Made by a program: the position numbers and the translations under genes. A DNA stretch of 64,000 bases. Origin: Mycolicibacterium goodii. Lineage in GTDB: Bacteria > Actinomycetota > Actinomycetes > Mycobacteriales > Mycobacteriaceae. A model generated the notes under the pieces. It saw only the letters and a program-made list of their open reading frames with translations, was not told where the DNA came from and searched no databases. The stretch is taken from positions 4,278,001 through 4,342,000 of the forward strand of contig NZ_CP092364.2 of NCBI RefSeq assembly GCF_022370755.2, written 5' to 3'. Below are positions 42,335 to 50,831 of the stretch, one piece after another (positions within the stretch are counted from its first letter, which is position 1; every line of letters starts with the position of its first letter).

Positions 42335-43315
42335 ATGTCCAGCTCCATCCGCGCCGGCCTGTTCGGCGCACTCGGCATGACGTTCGTCGGCGGCAGCGTC
42401 GCGGTGTCCGGCGCGCTCGCCGAGGCGCCACTGCACACCGCCCAGGCGTTGCGCTACGCCGTCGCCTGCCTGCTGCTGCTCGGCTGGGTTCGCCTCACCG
42501 GCCACCCGCTACGCCGCCCGCGCGGCACCGAATGGCTGTGGCTGCTCGGCGTCACCATGAGTGGCCTGGTGCTGTTCAACGTCGCGCTCGTGCACGGGTC
42601 GCGGCATGCCGAGCCTGCCGTGCTGGCCGTGGCTGTCGCCTGCGTGCCGGTAGCACTGGCCACCATCGGCCCCTTGCTCGAAGGCCACCGCCCGCACACG
42701 CGAATTCTGGTCGCCGCCGTGGTGGTGAGCGTCGGCGCCGTGGTGGTCGAAGGTCTCGGCCGCGCCGATGCGATCGGGCTGGCGTGGGCCGCGGTGGTAT
42801 TCGTGTGTGAGGCCGGTTTCACGCTGCTGGCCGTGCCGGTGCTGGCCTCGCACGGGCCGGCCGGGGTTTCGGTGCACACCACCTGGTTGGCGGCGGTGAT
42901 GTTCGGCGTTCTCGCGCTGAGCACCGAGGGTTGGCGCGCGGCAACGCGTTTCGACGCCGGCGCGGTGCTGGCGATCGGCTACCTCGCCGTCGGCGTGACC
43001 GCGATCGCGTTCATCCTCTGGTACACGTGCGTGCGCAGGCTGGGCACCGGGCGGGCCGGCCTGCTGACGGGCGTGGCACCCGTCGCGGCCGCGGTCATCG
43101 GTATCCCGCTCACGGGGGCCATCCCCGGCGTGGCGGTGTGGTGCGGCGTGGGGTTGATCGCGTGCGGGTTGGCCGTGGGTCTGGGCGTCAACGCCCAACG
43201 TGAGCTTGTTGCTCGAATTCCGGCGGAAACTCGCACACAAGGCGACGTTCGCGGCAGGGTCGCTGTCACTCGGGTGAATCAAGCCCCGATCGGATGCCCG
43301 AGATCAAGAGGTTGA
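42335..43315 (+). CDS. EamA/DMT-family transporter
   Basis: 326 residues from ATG 42335 with about ten membrane helices in two EamA repeats (GALGMTFVGGSVAVSGAL and IGYLAVGVTAIAFILWYTCVRRLG). It is a drug/metabolite transporter, probably an exporter of an amino acid-like compound, under the divergent MocR regulator. The last 45 or so residues (after GLGVNAQ) are polar, lie outside the usual fold, and are encoded across a palindromic repeat, so the C-terminal tail appears to have been changed by that repeat. Confidence 0.88.
   Translation: MSSSIRAGLFGALGMTFVGGSVAVSGALAEAPLHTAQALRYAVACLLLLGWVRLTGHPLRRPRGTEWLWLLGVTMSGLVLFNVALVHGSRHAEPAVLAVAVACVPVALATIGPLLEGHRPHTRILVAAVVVSVGAVVVEGLGRADAIGLAWAAVVFVCEAGFTLLAVPVLASHGPAGVSVHTTWLAAVMFGVLALSTEGWRAATRFDAGAVLAIGYLAVGVTAIAFILWYTCVRRLGTGRAGLLTGVAPVAAAVIGIPLTGAIPGVAVWCGVGLIACGLAVGLGVNAQRELVARIPAETRTQGDVRGRVAVTRVNQAPIGCPRSRG
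43197..43252. repeat. Palindromic repeat, copy within the EamA 3' end
   Basis: The right half TCGCACACAAGG matches the palindromes at 58485 and 59471. Left and right ends read AACGT and ACGTT. Pairing of the inner left arm is degenerate. Same family inferred from the shared core. Confidence 0.5.
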
Positions 43316-43916
43316 GCCCGAATTCGAAGCGCGCGTCGAAGTCGAGCAGATGCTCGACGGGGCTGGATGCCAGATGCGGATAGTTCCCTGCGTGCAACAC
43401 CCCCTCGAGGTTCTCCAGCTCACCGCCGCTGGCGCCCTGCTGCTCAAGAACTTCACCCAGGACGAAACAGAAGACCGCACCGGAGGCCCACAACGCGTAT
43501 TCCCCGGCCAATCCGATCGCCTGCATACAGCCGACGAGCGTGTCGGTGTAGGTCAGGTTCGCCCGCTTGGCGGCATAGTTCCCGCCGACGATCCGGGCTC
43601 CGTCACGTTGCGCCAGCAAAGCCGAACGTAAGCCTGCGGCAAGGCCTTTGACCTGAGCTGTCCAATCGGCGTCGTCCGGCGGAAAAGTTGAAAGAGCGTT
43701 CGCGAGAATCGTCTCGGCCATCTCGTCCATGAGTGCGTCTTTACCGTCGACGAGCCGGTAGATCGTCGGCAGGTGCGCGTTCAGCCGGTCAGCCAGCCGC
43801 CGCATCGTCAGCGATTCCAGCCCGCCCTCGTTGACGAGCGACAGAGCTTCTGCCACGACCCGTTCCGCACTGAGGTTCACCAGCGCGACCCGGTCCCCAG
43901 CCGTACCGGTTGACAC
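43266..43916 (-). CDS. TetR-family regulator
   Basis: 216 residues from a GTG at 43916. DNA-binding domain at 15-65 (VVAEALSLVNEGGLESLTMRRLADRLNAHLPTIYRL) followed by a TetR_C-type domain. The helix-turn-helix spacing resembles TetR class proteins. It is divergent from a reductase/flavoprotein operon with two TTAAC-type palindromes between them. Its 3' end is 50 nt from the end of the EamA gene, overlapping slightly on the opposite strand. Confidence 0.88.
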   Translation of the reverse strand: MSTGTAGDRVALVNLSAERVVAEALSLVNEGGLESLTMRRLADRLNAHLPTIYRLVDGKDALMDEMAETILANALSTFPPDDADWTAQVKGLAAGLRSALLAQRDGARIVGGNYAAKRANLTYTDTLVGCMQAIGLAGEYALWASGAVFCFVLGEVLEQQGASGGELENLEGVLHAGNYPHLASSPVEHLLDFDARFEFGLNLLISGIRSGLDSPE

Positions 43917-43964
43917 GTTAACGATGATAACACTACGCTCTGACCTGCTATTAACATTGTTAAT
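43917..43964. promoter_or_regulatory. Two TTAAC palindromes between TetR and reductase genes
   Basis: ATTAACATTGTTAAT (43950-43964) has perfect 7-bp arms around one base. GTTAACGATGATAAC (43917-43931) is an imperfect relative directly at the TetR start. They are 33 bp centre to centre in a 66-nt gap and should serve both promoters. Confidence 0.7.
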
Positions 43965-43982
43965 CGAGCGGAAGGACGTAAC

Positions 43983-44927
43983 GTGACCGAAGGGATCGGC
44001 GTCGCCGTGCGCCAGCTCCGGTGGGAGGCGGACGGCGTCGTGTCCGTGCATCTGCAGCCGACCGCCGGTGGACTTCTTCCGCCATGGAGTCCCGGTGCGC
44101 ACATCGATCTGGTCCTGCCGACCGGGATCCAACGCCAGTACTCCTTGTGCGGTCCGGTCGGCGAGCGGTCCTACTACCGGATCGGGGTCCGGCGGGAGCG
44201 AGCCGGCCGCGGCGGCTCGGAGTACGTGCACGCCTTCCTGCGGCCAGGACAGCGCCTCACGCTTGCCGGTCCTCGGAACACGTTCGAACTCCAACGCGCC
44301 GATTCGTACGTGTTCGTGGCGGGCGGCATCGGCATCACGCCGATCCTTCCGATGATCCATCAGGCCGCATCCTGGGGCCTGGACTGGAAACTCCTCTATG
44401 GTGGGCACACCGCTGCCTCGATGCCATTCCTCGACGAGCTTCGCGAACACGGTTCACGCGTGAGCTTCTACCCAGCAGACGCAGATGGCCGGATACCCCT
44501 GACCGAACATTTCGCCCAAGTCCGCCCCGGAGTGAAGATCTACGCGTGCGGCCCGCCGGCAATGCTCGCGGCGCTTAAAGACGCCGTGTCGCATTGGCCT
44601 TCGGACAGCCTGCAGCTCGAGCGATTCAAGCCTCGGGCCCGCAAGCGCCCGGCCGACGACAAGCCGGTCGAGGTGGTCTGCGCCGCGTCGGGCACCACTG
44701 TCACCGTTGCCGAGGATCAGAGCGTCCTCACCGCACTCGAAGCCTCCGGGATCAACGTGCCGTCGTCGTGCCGGTCAGGGGTATGCGGTGCTTGCGAGAC
44801 CCGGGTGCTCGAGGGTGTTCCCGACCATCGCGACGACATTCTTTCCGAATCCGAGCGAGCCGCGAACGATCGCATGTACGTGTGTGTCTCGCGCGCACAG
44901 ACCCCGCGGCTCGTTCTCGACGTGTGA
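43983..44927 (+). CDS. Flavin/2Fe-2S oxygenase reductase (phthalate dioxygenase reductase type)
   Basis: 314 residues, GTG start after GGAAGGA. Order: FMN/FAD-binding domain (QRQYSLCGP), NAD-binding domain (VAGGIGITPILPM, YACGPPAML) and a C-terminal plant-type 2Fe-2S ferredoxin domain with CRSGVCGACETRVLEG plus a final Cys in MYVCVSRA. It passes electrons from NAD(P)H to an oxygenase or other flavoprotein. The usual oxygenase component is not adjacent; the next gene is a PNPOx-fold flavoprotein, which may be the partner. Confidence 0.9.
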   Translation: MTEGIGVAVRQLRWEADGVVSVHLQPTAGGLLPPWSPGAHIDLVLPTGIQRQYSLCGPVGERSYYRIGVRRERAGRGGSEYVHAFLRPGQRLTLAGPRNTFELQRADSYVFVAGGIGITPILPMIHQAASWGLDWKLLYGGHTAASMPFLDELREHGSRVSFYPADADGRIPLTEHFAQVRPGVKIYACGPPAMLAALKDAVSHWPSDSLQLERFKPRARKRPADDKPVEVVCAASGTTVTVAEDQSVLTALEASGINVPSSCRSGVCGACETRVLEGVPDHRDDILSESERAANDRMYVCVSRAQTPRLVLDV

Positions 44928-44938
44928 GGAGCGACAAA

Positions 44939-45610
44939 ATGCAATCGACCGATACCACTGCCGCGGACGCGTACTCGCCGATCACGATGGAGCGGATCCG
45001 CGAGATCGTCGGTTTCCCGGAACGGTTCATCGCGGAGAAGAAGGAGCCGAAACTGGGCGAGTTCGCTGCCCGGTTCATCGCACACAGCCCCTTCTTCTGC
45101 ATGTCCACGGTTGGCGCTGACGGCCAGCTCGACACCAGCCCACGGGGGGACCCACCGGGCTCGGTGCGCATCCTGGATCCGTGGACGCTCGCGATACCCG
45201 ACCGGCCCGGCAACAAGCTCGCCGACACCCACGAGAACATCACCAGTCATCCCGCGGTCGGGCTTGTGTTCTTCGTGCCCGGCATCCGCGAAGTGATACG
45301 CGTGAACGGTGACGCATTTGTCACCGACGATCCGGAATTACTCGAGATGCTCAGCGCAGACGGCAAACCGGCGGTGCTGGCGACGATCGTGCGGATACGC
45401 GAGGTGTTCGGCCAATGCGGCAAGGCCGTCATTCGGGCCAAGCTCTGGGAGGGTGACAGCCGCGGACTGGCCGACGCCGTGACCCTCGGCGGGGATTTCT
45501 ACACCCTCACCATCGCCGAGAGCGCTGCGAAGATGGCCGAGAAACTCGGCGACCTCGCCGGTGTGCTGCACGCGGTCATCGAGGACCACTACGAGCATGA
45601 CCTGTATTGA
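44939..45610 (+). CDS. Pyridoxamine 5'-phosphate oxidase-fold flavoprotein
   Basis: 223 residues from ATG 44939 with GGAG 7 nt upstream, 11 nt after the reductase stop. Split-barrel FMN-binding fold: SPFFCMSTVGADGQLDTSPRG, DRPGNKLADTHENI, VGLVFFVPG, and a helical C-terminus. The group is annotated as MSMEG_1061-like oxidoreductases in mycobacteria; substrate unknown. The operon with a 2Fe-2S reductase under a TetR suggests an inducible two-component redox enzyme. Confidence 0.85.
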   Translation: MQSTDTTAADAYSPITMERIREIVGFPERFIAEKKEPKLGEFAARFIAHSPFFCMSTVGADGQLDTSPRGDPPGSVRILDPWTLAIPDRPGNKLADTHENITSHPAVGLVFFVPGIREVIRVNGDAFVTDDPELLEMLSADGKPAVLATIVRIREVFGQCGKAVIRAKLWEGDSRGLADAVTLGGDFYTLTIAESAAKMAEKLGDLAGVLHAVIEDHYEHDLY

Positions 45611-45664
45611 GCGGGCACCAACGTGAACGTGCCCGAGTATTCCGCAGGGAACTCGCACATGAGT

Positions 45665-46603
45665 TCACCTTCGGCGGGCGCCGTCGACCTCGTCCCACAT
45701 CCGGCCGGCACGCTCGGCGATCTCGTTCGGATATTCGCCGTTGATGGCGTGTGAGGCATCGGACCAGATTTCGACCTGCCCCTGCGGCAGCAGGCGACGG
45801 GCCCGCTCGGCCGCCCGCCGCGCGTCGAGCATGACACTGCGCCCGGCGAGCAGTGCCAGCACCGGAACATCGAGCGAGCCCAACTGCTCATCGGTGAACA
45901 ACTTCGGCATCGGGTTGCGCAGAACGAAATCCCTTGCACCCGAAGAGATGAGTGCCGTCGCGGTTTCATCGGCATCGACGTCGGCCCCACCGGATATCCA
46001 GGACATCACGCCGCGTCGCCACTTCTCGGGCACCCCGGGGGCCAGCAGCGCCACCGCGGCCAGCATCGGGGTGAGGGGAACACGCGCGAACGTGAAGACG
46101 GGATCGAGCAGTGTGATCGACGCGATGCGGCGCGGCCGATGTACCGCACAGTTCGCCGCCGTCCAGCCGCCCATCGACACGCCGAGCAGATGTGCCCGCT
46201 CGAATCCGAGGCCGCTCAGGGTTTCGTCGAGCCACTGCGCCTGATCTTCGGCACCTCGGATCCTGGTGTGCTGCACCGATAATCCGGCTTCGCCCAGCAG
46301 ATCGATGCCGTAGACGGTGCGCCGCTGTAGCAGCGGGCCGAGGTTTGTGAGGTACATCGGCGTCGACGCGTTGCGGCCCGGCAACAGCACGACCGGTGCG
46401 CCGGCGTCGGGCCCGTTGAATCGGTATGCCCGCACGGATCCGAACGAGGTTGTGACATCGAAGAGTTCGAAGGCGGGCAACTGCGCCATGCCGCTGCGAT
46501 AGGCGGCAAGGAAGTGGTCGACGGCGGTATCGCTGACGAAAGCCCCCAGGCCGCTCCGGCTCCACCGGGGCGCGATGTTCACCTCTGGTACCGCAAGATC
46601 CAT
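45665..46603 (-). CDS. Alpha/beta hydrolase
   Basis: 312 residues from ATG 46603. Oxyanion strand VVLLPGRNAST, nucleophile Ser in GVSMGGW, and catalytic His in SDASHAINGEYP. The acid usually found after strand six is less clear: LLAGRSVMLDAR has Ser-Val where family members often have Asp, with the Asp displaced. Esterase or lipase-like activity is plausible. It is convergent with the flavoprotein gene. Confidence 0.87.
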   Translation of the reverse strand: MDLAVPEVNIAPRWSRSGLGAFVSDTAVDHFLAAYRSGMAQLPAFELFDVTTSFGSVRAYRFNGPDAGAPVVLLPGRNASTPMYLTNLGPLLQRRTVYGIDLLGEAGLSVQHTRIRGAEDQAQWLDETLSGLGFERAHLLGVSMGGWTAANCAVHRPRRIASITLLDPVFTFARVPLTPMLAAVALLAPGVPEKWRRGVMSWISGGADVDADETATALISSGARDFVLRNPMPKLFTDEQLGSLDVPVLALLAGRSVMLDARRAAERARRLLPQGQVEIWSDASHAINGEYPNEIAERAGRMWDEVDGARRR

Positions 46604-46687
46604 CACAACCGGGCTCCGAACGTGGACAAGATGTCGATATCTCCCGCAGAACGCGTCCAAGTGCTCACGCCGGACGAAACGACGCTT

Positions 46688-48574
46688 CTACTCGACGGTG
46701 ACCGACTTCGCCAGGTTGCGCGGTTTGTCGACGTCGTACCCGCGGGCACGGGCCACACCCGCGGCGAACACCTGCAGCGGAATCGTCGACAACAGCGGCT
46801 GGAAAAGCGTCGACACCGACGGGATCTCGATGAGGTGATCGGCGTAGGGCCGCACCGTGTCGTCGCCCTCCTCGGCGATCACCACGGTCACCGCGCCGCG
46901 GGCCTGGATCTCGCGGATGTTGGACAACAGTTTGGCGTGCAACATGGCCGCGTTCTTCGGCGACGGCATCACCACGATCACCGGAAGGTTCTCGTCGATC
47001 AGCGCGATCGGGCCGTGCTTGAGCTCACCGGCCGCGAAGCCCTCGGCATGCATGTACGCGAGTTCCTTGAGCTTGAGCGCACCCTCGAGCGCCACCGGGT
47101 AGCCGACGTGGCGCCCCAGAAACAGCACCGTGGACGACGGCGCGAAGCGTTCTGCGAGTGCGGCCACCGAATCCATCCCGGCCAGTACCCGTTTGATCAG
47201 GTCCGGCATGGCTTCGAGCTCGCGGTACTCGCGGCCCACCTCGTCGGGGTACTTGGTGCCGCGTGCCTGCGCGAGTGCCAGCCCCACGAGGTAGTTGGCC
47301 GCGATCTGCGCCAAGAACGTCTTGGTGGCGGCCACGCCGATCTCCGGTCCGGCCCGCGTGTAGAGCACCGCATCGGCCTCGCGCGGGATCTGGCTGCCGT
47401 TGGTGTTGCATATGGCCAACACCTTGGCCTTCTGCGTCTTGGCATGCCGCACGGCTTCGAGCGTGTCGGCGGTCTCACCGGACTGTGAGATCGCGATCAC
47501 GAGCGTGCTGCGGTCCAGCACCGGATCGCGGTAGCGGAATTCGCTCGCGAGCTCGACCTCGACGGGCAGCCGGGTCCAGTGCTCGATGGCGTACTTGGCC
47601 AACAGGCCCGAGTGGTAGGCGGTGCCGCACGCGACGATGAACACCTTGTCGATCTCGCGGAGTTCCTGATCGCTCAGCCGCTGCTCGTCGAGCACGATGC
47701 GGTTCTCGTCGAAGTGCCCCAGCAACGTGTCGGCCACGGCCGACGGCTGCTCGGCGATCTCCTTGAGCATGAAGTAGTCGTAACCGCCCTTTTCGGCGGC
47801 ATTGAGGTCCCAGTCGATGTGGAACTCTCGATAGTCGCGGCCGGCCTCCAGATGGTCGTTGCCGGCGAAGTCGGTGATCCGGTAGCCGTCGGCGGTGAGG
47901 ACCACGGCCTGGTCCTGCCCGAGTTCGACGGCGTCGCGCGTGTGCTCGATGAACGCGGCCACGTCGGAGCCGACGAACATCTCACCGTCCCCGATACCGA
48001 GCACCAACGGCGTCGAGCGGCGTGCCGCCACGATCGTGCCCGGGGCATCGGCGCTGGCGAACACCAGCGTGAAGTGGCCCTCGAGACGCTGCAGCACCGC
48101 CAGCACGGAGGCCGCGAAGTCACCCGCGGTGTCACCGTGCGCGTACTGGCGGGCGACCAGGTGTACGGCGACCTCGGTGTCGGTGTCGCTCGCGAACTCG
48201 ACGCCGGCGGCCTCCAGCTCGGCGCGCAGGGGCGCGAAGTTCTCGATGATGCCGTTGTGGACGACGGCGATCTTGCCCGCGGCGTCGCGGTGTGGGTGCG
48301 CGTTGCGGTCGGTGGGCCTGCCGTGGGTGGCCCAGCGGGTGTGGCCGAGACCGGTGCTGCCGGTCAGGACGTCACCGCCGGCACGGTCGGTCTCGGCGAG
48401 CGCCGCCTCCAGGTTGGCCAGGCGCCCGGCGCGGCGGCGGACCGTCAACCCGCCGCGGCCGTCGATCAGGGCGATACCTGCGGAGTCGTATCCGCGGTAC
48501 TCCATCCGGCGCAGCGCGTCGACCACGATGTCGCGGGCCGGGCGGTGCCCGACGTAGCCGACGATTCCACACAT
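46688..48574 (-). CDS. glmS: Glutamine-fructose-6-phosphate aminotransferase (isomerising)
   Basis: 628 residues from ATG 48574, so that Cys2 is exposed as the N-terminal nucleophile (MCGIVGYVG). Class II amidotransferase domain to about 230, then two SIS domains (CGTAYHSGLLAKYAIEHW, and LFLGRHVGYPVALEGALKLKE). It ends in the conserved PRNLAKSVTVE. It makes glucosamine-6-phosphate, the entry to peptidoglycan amino sugars; glmM in this window catalyses the next step. Confidence 0.98.
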   Translation of the reverse strand: MCGIVGYVGHRPARDIVVDALRRMEYRGYDSAGIALIDGRGGLTVRRRAGRLANLEAALAETDRAGGDVLTGSTGLGHTRWATHGRPTDRNAHPHRDAAGKIAVVHNGIIENFAPLRAELEAAGVEFASDTDTEVAVHLVARQYAHGDTAGDFAASVLAVLQRLEGHFTLVFASADAPGTIVAARRSTPLVLGIGDGEMFVGSDVAAFIEHTRDAVELGQDQAVVLTADGYRITDFAGNDHLEAGRDYREFHIDWDLNAAEKGGYDYFMLKEIAEQPSAVADTLLGHFDENRIVLDEQRLSDQELREIDKVFIVACGTAYHSGLLAKYAIEHWTRLPVEVELASEFRYRDPVLDRSTLVIAISQSGETADTLEAVRHAKTQKAKVLAICNTNGSQIPREADAVLYTRAGPEIGVAATKTFLAQIAANYLVGLALAQARGTKYPDEVGREYRELEAMPDLIKRVLAGMDSVAALAERFAPSSTVLFLGRHVGYPVALEGALKLKELAYMHAEGFAAGELKHGPIALIDENLPVIVVMPSPKNAAMLHAKLLSNIREIQARGAVTVVIAEEGDDTVRPYADHLIEIPSVSTLFQPLLSTIPLQVFAAGVARARGYDVDKPRNLAKSVTVE

Positions 48575-48635
48575 AGTGATCCAGGGTAGTGCAGACGTGC
48601 TCACGCCCCGGCGCGCGCGAGCACGATCTCGGCGA

Positions 48636-48653
48636 TCGGGGTGATCACCCCGA
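48636..48653. repeat. Perfect 18-bp palindrome upstream of glmS
   Basis: TCGGGGTGATCACCCCGA reads identically on both strands. It lies in the 277-nt gap between glmS and the divergent hydrolase-like gene, 62 nt upstream of the glmS start. It could be an operator. A short minus-strand reading through it (MVGVITPIAEIVLARAGA, then stop) looks like the tail of a lost gene. Confidence 0.5.
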
Positions 48654-48839
48654 CCATGGCACCGCAGCTCGCCGCCTATGGGATGCGTCATTCGCCGCAG
48701 AGCGTGGTGCCCGTCACGACGTGACTGTGCTCACCCGACAGTGAAGGCGGCGGCGCGGCGAACGGCGCGGTGAACATCGACACGACGCCGGAGCGCGGCA
48801 ACTTCACGCTCGGGCGACTGACACGGTCGACCGGTGGGT

Positions 48840-48845
48840 TACGGT
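48840..48845 (+). promoter_or_regulatory. Leaderless -10 box of the hydrolase-like gene
   Basis: TACGGT (TANNNT) ends 6 nt before the GTG at 48852, with no Shine-Dalgarno sequence. This favours that GTG over the one at 48834. Confidence 0.45.
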
Positions 48846-48851
48846 CATCGG

Positions 48852-49703
48852 GTGGCCAGCACAAAGAAGCTCTTCGCTGCGTTGACCCGCCGCGGACCGC
48901 ACCGCGTTCTTCGTGGTGATCTGGCGTTCGCCGGCCTGCCCGGTGTCATCTACACCCCCGAGTCCGGTTTCAACCTTCCCGGTGTCGCGTTCGGCCACGA
49001 CTGGATCACCAAGGCCGACAGCTACGCGGGCACCCTGGAGCATCTGGCCTCCTGGGGCATCGTGGCGGCCGCACCCAACACAGAGACCGGGCCGCTGCCG
49101 TCGGTGCTCAATCTGGCGTTCGATCTCGGTTCGGCGCTCGACATCGTCAGCGGTGTGCGCCTCGGCCCGGGGAAGATCAGCGTCCACCCGGCGAAGCGCG
49201 GTCTGGTGGGGCACGGGTTCGGCGCGTCGGCGGCGGTGTTCGCCGCGGCGGGCCTGGCCTCGGCACCCAACGCCCCAAAGGCCGTCGCCGCTCTCTTCCC
49301 CACCGTCACCAAGCCACCGGCCGACCAGCCCGCCGCGGGCCTGACGATTCCGGGCCTGGTGCTCACCGATCCGGGCGACCGGATGACCTTGCGGTCGAAC
49401 GCCGTGGAACTGTCCCGCGCATGGCAGGGCGCGACGCTGCGGGCCGTCGACGACGTCGAAGCCGGCGGCCTGGTGGAGGGACGGCGCCTGGCCAAGTTCA
49501 TCGGCCTGCCCGGCGCCGACCGCGGCACCCAGAAGCGGATCCGGGCGCTCTTGACGGGGTATCTGCTGGCCACACTGGCCGGCGACAAGACCTACCGGGA
49601 TTTCGCCGACCCGGAGGCGCCGCTTCCGAAGGCCGTGACCGTCGACCCCAGCGAAGACGCTGTGGCGTTGGAGGACAAGGTCGTCGCGATGCTCAAGCCG
49701 TGA
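48852..49703 (+). CDS. Rv3438-like alpha/beta hydrolase-fold protein without nucleophile
   Basis: 283 residues from GTG 48852. The dienelactone hydrolase/PET-hydrolase-like core is visible (PGVAFGHDWITKADSY, ASWGIVAAAPNTETG, RGLVGHGFGASAAVFAA). The nucleophile elbow reads G-H-G-F-G where active enzymes have G-x-S-x-G, so the serine is replaced by glycine and classic hydrolysis is unlikely. The conserved place next to glmS matches Rv3438 of M. tuberculosis. A binding or structural role is inferred. Confidence 0.87.
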   Translation: MASTKKLFAALTRRGPHRVLRGDLAFAGLPGVIYTPESGFNLPGVAFGHDWITKADSYAGTLEHLASWGIVAAAPNTETGPLPSVLNLAFDLGSALDIVSGVRLGPGKISVHPAKRGLVGHGFGASAAVFAAAGLASAPNAPKAVAALFPTVTKPPADQPAAGLTIPGLVLTDPGDRMTLRSNAVELSRAWQGATLRAVDDVEAGGLVEGRRLAKFIGLPGADRGTQKRIRALLTGYLLATLAGDKTYRDFADPEAPLPKAVTVDPSEDAVALEDKVVAMLKP

Positions 49704-49711
49704 ACCGGCCA

Positions 49712-49731
49712 GGTGTATAACGGTGTATAAC
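49712..49731 (+). promoter_or_regulatory. Tandem GGTGTATAAC repeat with duplicated -10
   Basis: The 10-bp unit GGTGTATAAC occurs twice head to tail. Each copy contains TATAAC. The second ends 6 nt before ATG 49738, the geometry of a leaderless start. Confidence 0.6.
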
Positions 49732-49737
49732 TCGGTG

Positions 49738-50778
49738 ATGCGGACCGGCATCTTCCTGAGTTACGCGGGCGGTTTCAAAGACGCGGCCGAGCAGGTCGTC
49801 GAGCTCGAGAAGGTCGGCATCGACATCGCATTGGTCGCCGAGGCCTACTCCTTCGACGCGATCAGTCAGATCGGTTACCTGGCAGCCAAGACCTCCACGA
49901 TCGAACTCGGCACCGGCGTGGTGCCGATCTACACGAGGACGCCGTCGTTACTGGCGATGACCGCCGCGGGTGTCGACCACGTGTCCGACGGCCGGTTCCG
50001 GCTCGGCATCGGCACATCGGGGCCACAGGTGGTGGAGGGGTTCCACGGTGTGCCGTTCGATGCCCCGCTGGGCCGCACGCGCGAGGTGGTCGAGATCTGC
50101 AGGCAGGTGTGGCGCCGCGAGAACGTCACATTCGACGGAAAGTACTACCAGCTGCCGCTGCCCTCCGATCGTGGCACGGGCCTCGGCAAGTCCCTGCACC
50201 TGATCAATCACCCGGTGCGCGAACGGATCCCGATCACCATCGCCGCGCTGGGGCCCAAAAACGTCGAGTTGACCGCCGAGATCGCCGAGGGCTGGCAGCC
50301 GGTGTTCTACCATCCCGAGAAGGCCGACGAGGTGTGGGGCGATGCGCTGCGCGCGGGCGCCGCCAAGCGGGATCCGGAGCTCGGGCCGCTGGACGTCATG
50401 GTCAGCGCGAGCCTGGCGATCGGTGACGACGTCGACGAGCGGTTGGCATGGGCGAAACCCCAACTCGCGCTGTACATCGGCGGCATGGGTGCGCGCGGCA
50501 AGAACTTCTACCACAACCTCGCCACGCGGTACGGCTACGGCGAGGTGGCCGACCACATCCAGGAGCTCTACCTCGCGGGCAAGAAGGCCGAGGCGATCGC
50601 GGCCGTGCCCGACGACCTCGTCCGCAACGTATCCCTGGTCGGCCCACGGGGTTTCGTCAAAGAACGGCTCGCGGCATACGCCGAGGCCGGGGTGACGACG
50701 CTGCTGGTGCATCCGCTCGCGACCGATCCGGCCGAATCCGTGCGGTTCTGCGAAGAACTGGTCGCGCTCACCCGGTAG
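49738..50778 (+). CDS. LLM-class F420-dependent oxidoreductase
   Basis: 346 residues from ATG 49738 (MRTGIFLSYAGG), chosen over the GTG at 49723 because a TATAAC -10 box ends 6 nt before it. Luciferase-like TIM barrel with GTGVVPIYTRTPSLLAM, FRLGIGTSGPQVVEG and ITIAALGPKNVELTAEIAEG. Mycobacterial members of this type use reduced F420. No substrate can be assigned. It follows the hydrolase-like gene by 34 nt but has its own promoter. Confidence 0.9.
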   Translation: MRTGIFLSYAGGFKDAAEQVVELEKVGIDIALVAEAYSFDAISQIGYLAAKTSTIELGTGVVPIYTRTPSLLAMTAAGVDHVSDGRFRLGIGTSGPQVVEGFHGVPFDAPLGRTREVVEICRQVWRRENVTFDGKYYQLPLPSDRGTGLGKSLHLINHPVRERIPITIAALGPKNVELTAEIAEGWQPVFYHPEKADEVWGDALRAGAAKRDPELGPLDVMVSASLAIGDDVDERLAWAKPQLALYIGGMGARGKNFYHNLATRYGYGEVADHIQELYLAGKKAEAIAAVPDDLVRNVSLVGPRGFVKERLAAYAEAGVTTLLVHPLATDPAESVRFCEELVALTR

Positions 50779-50831
50779 GTTCGCCGACGACATCGAGCCG
50801 ACTCGCACTGCGGCGCCACCGCGCCGATGGT

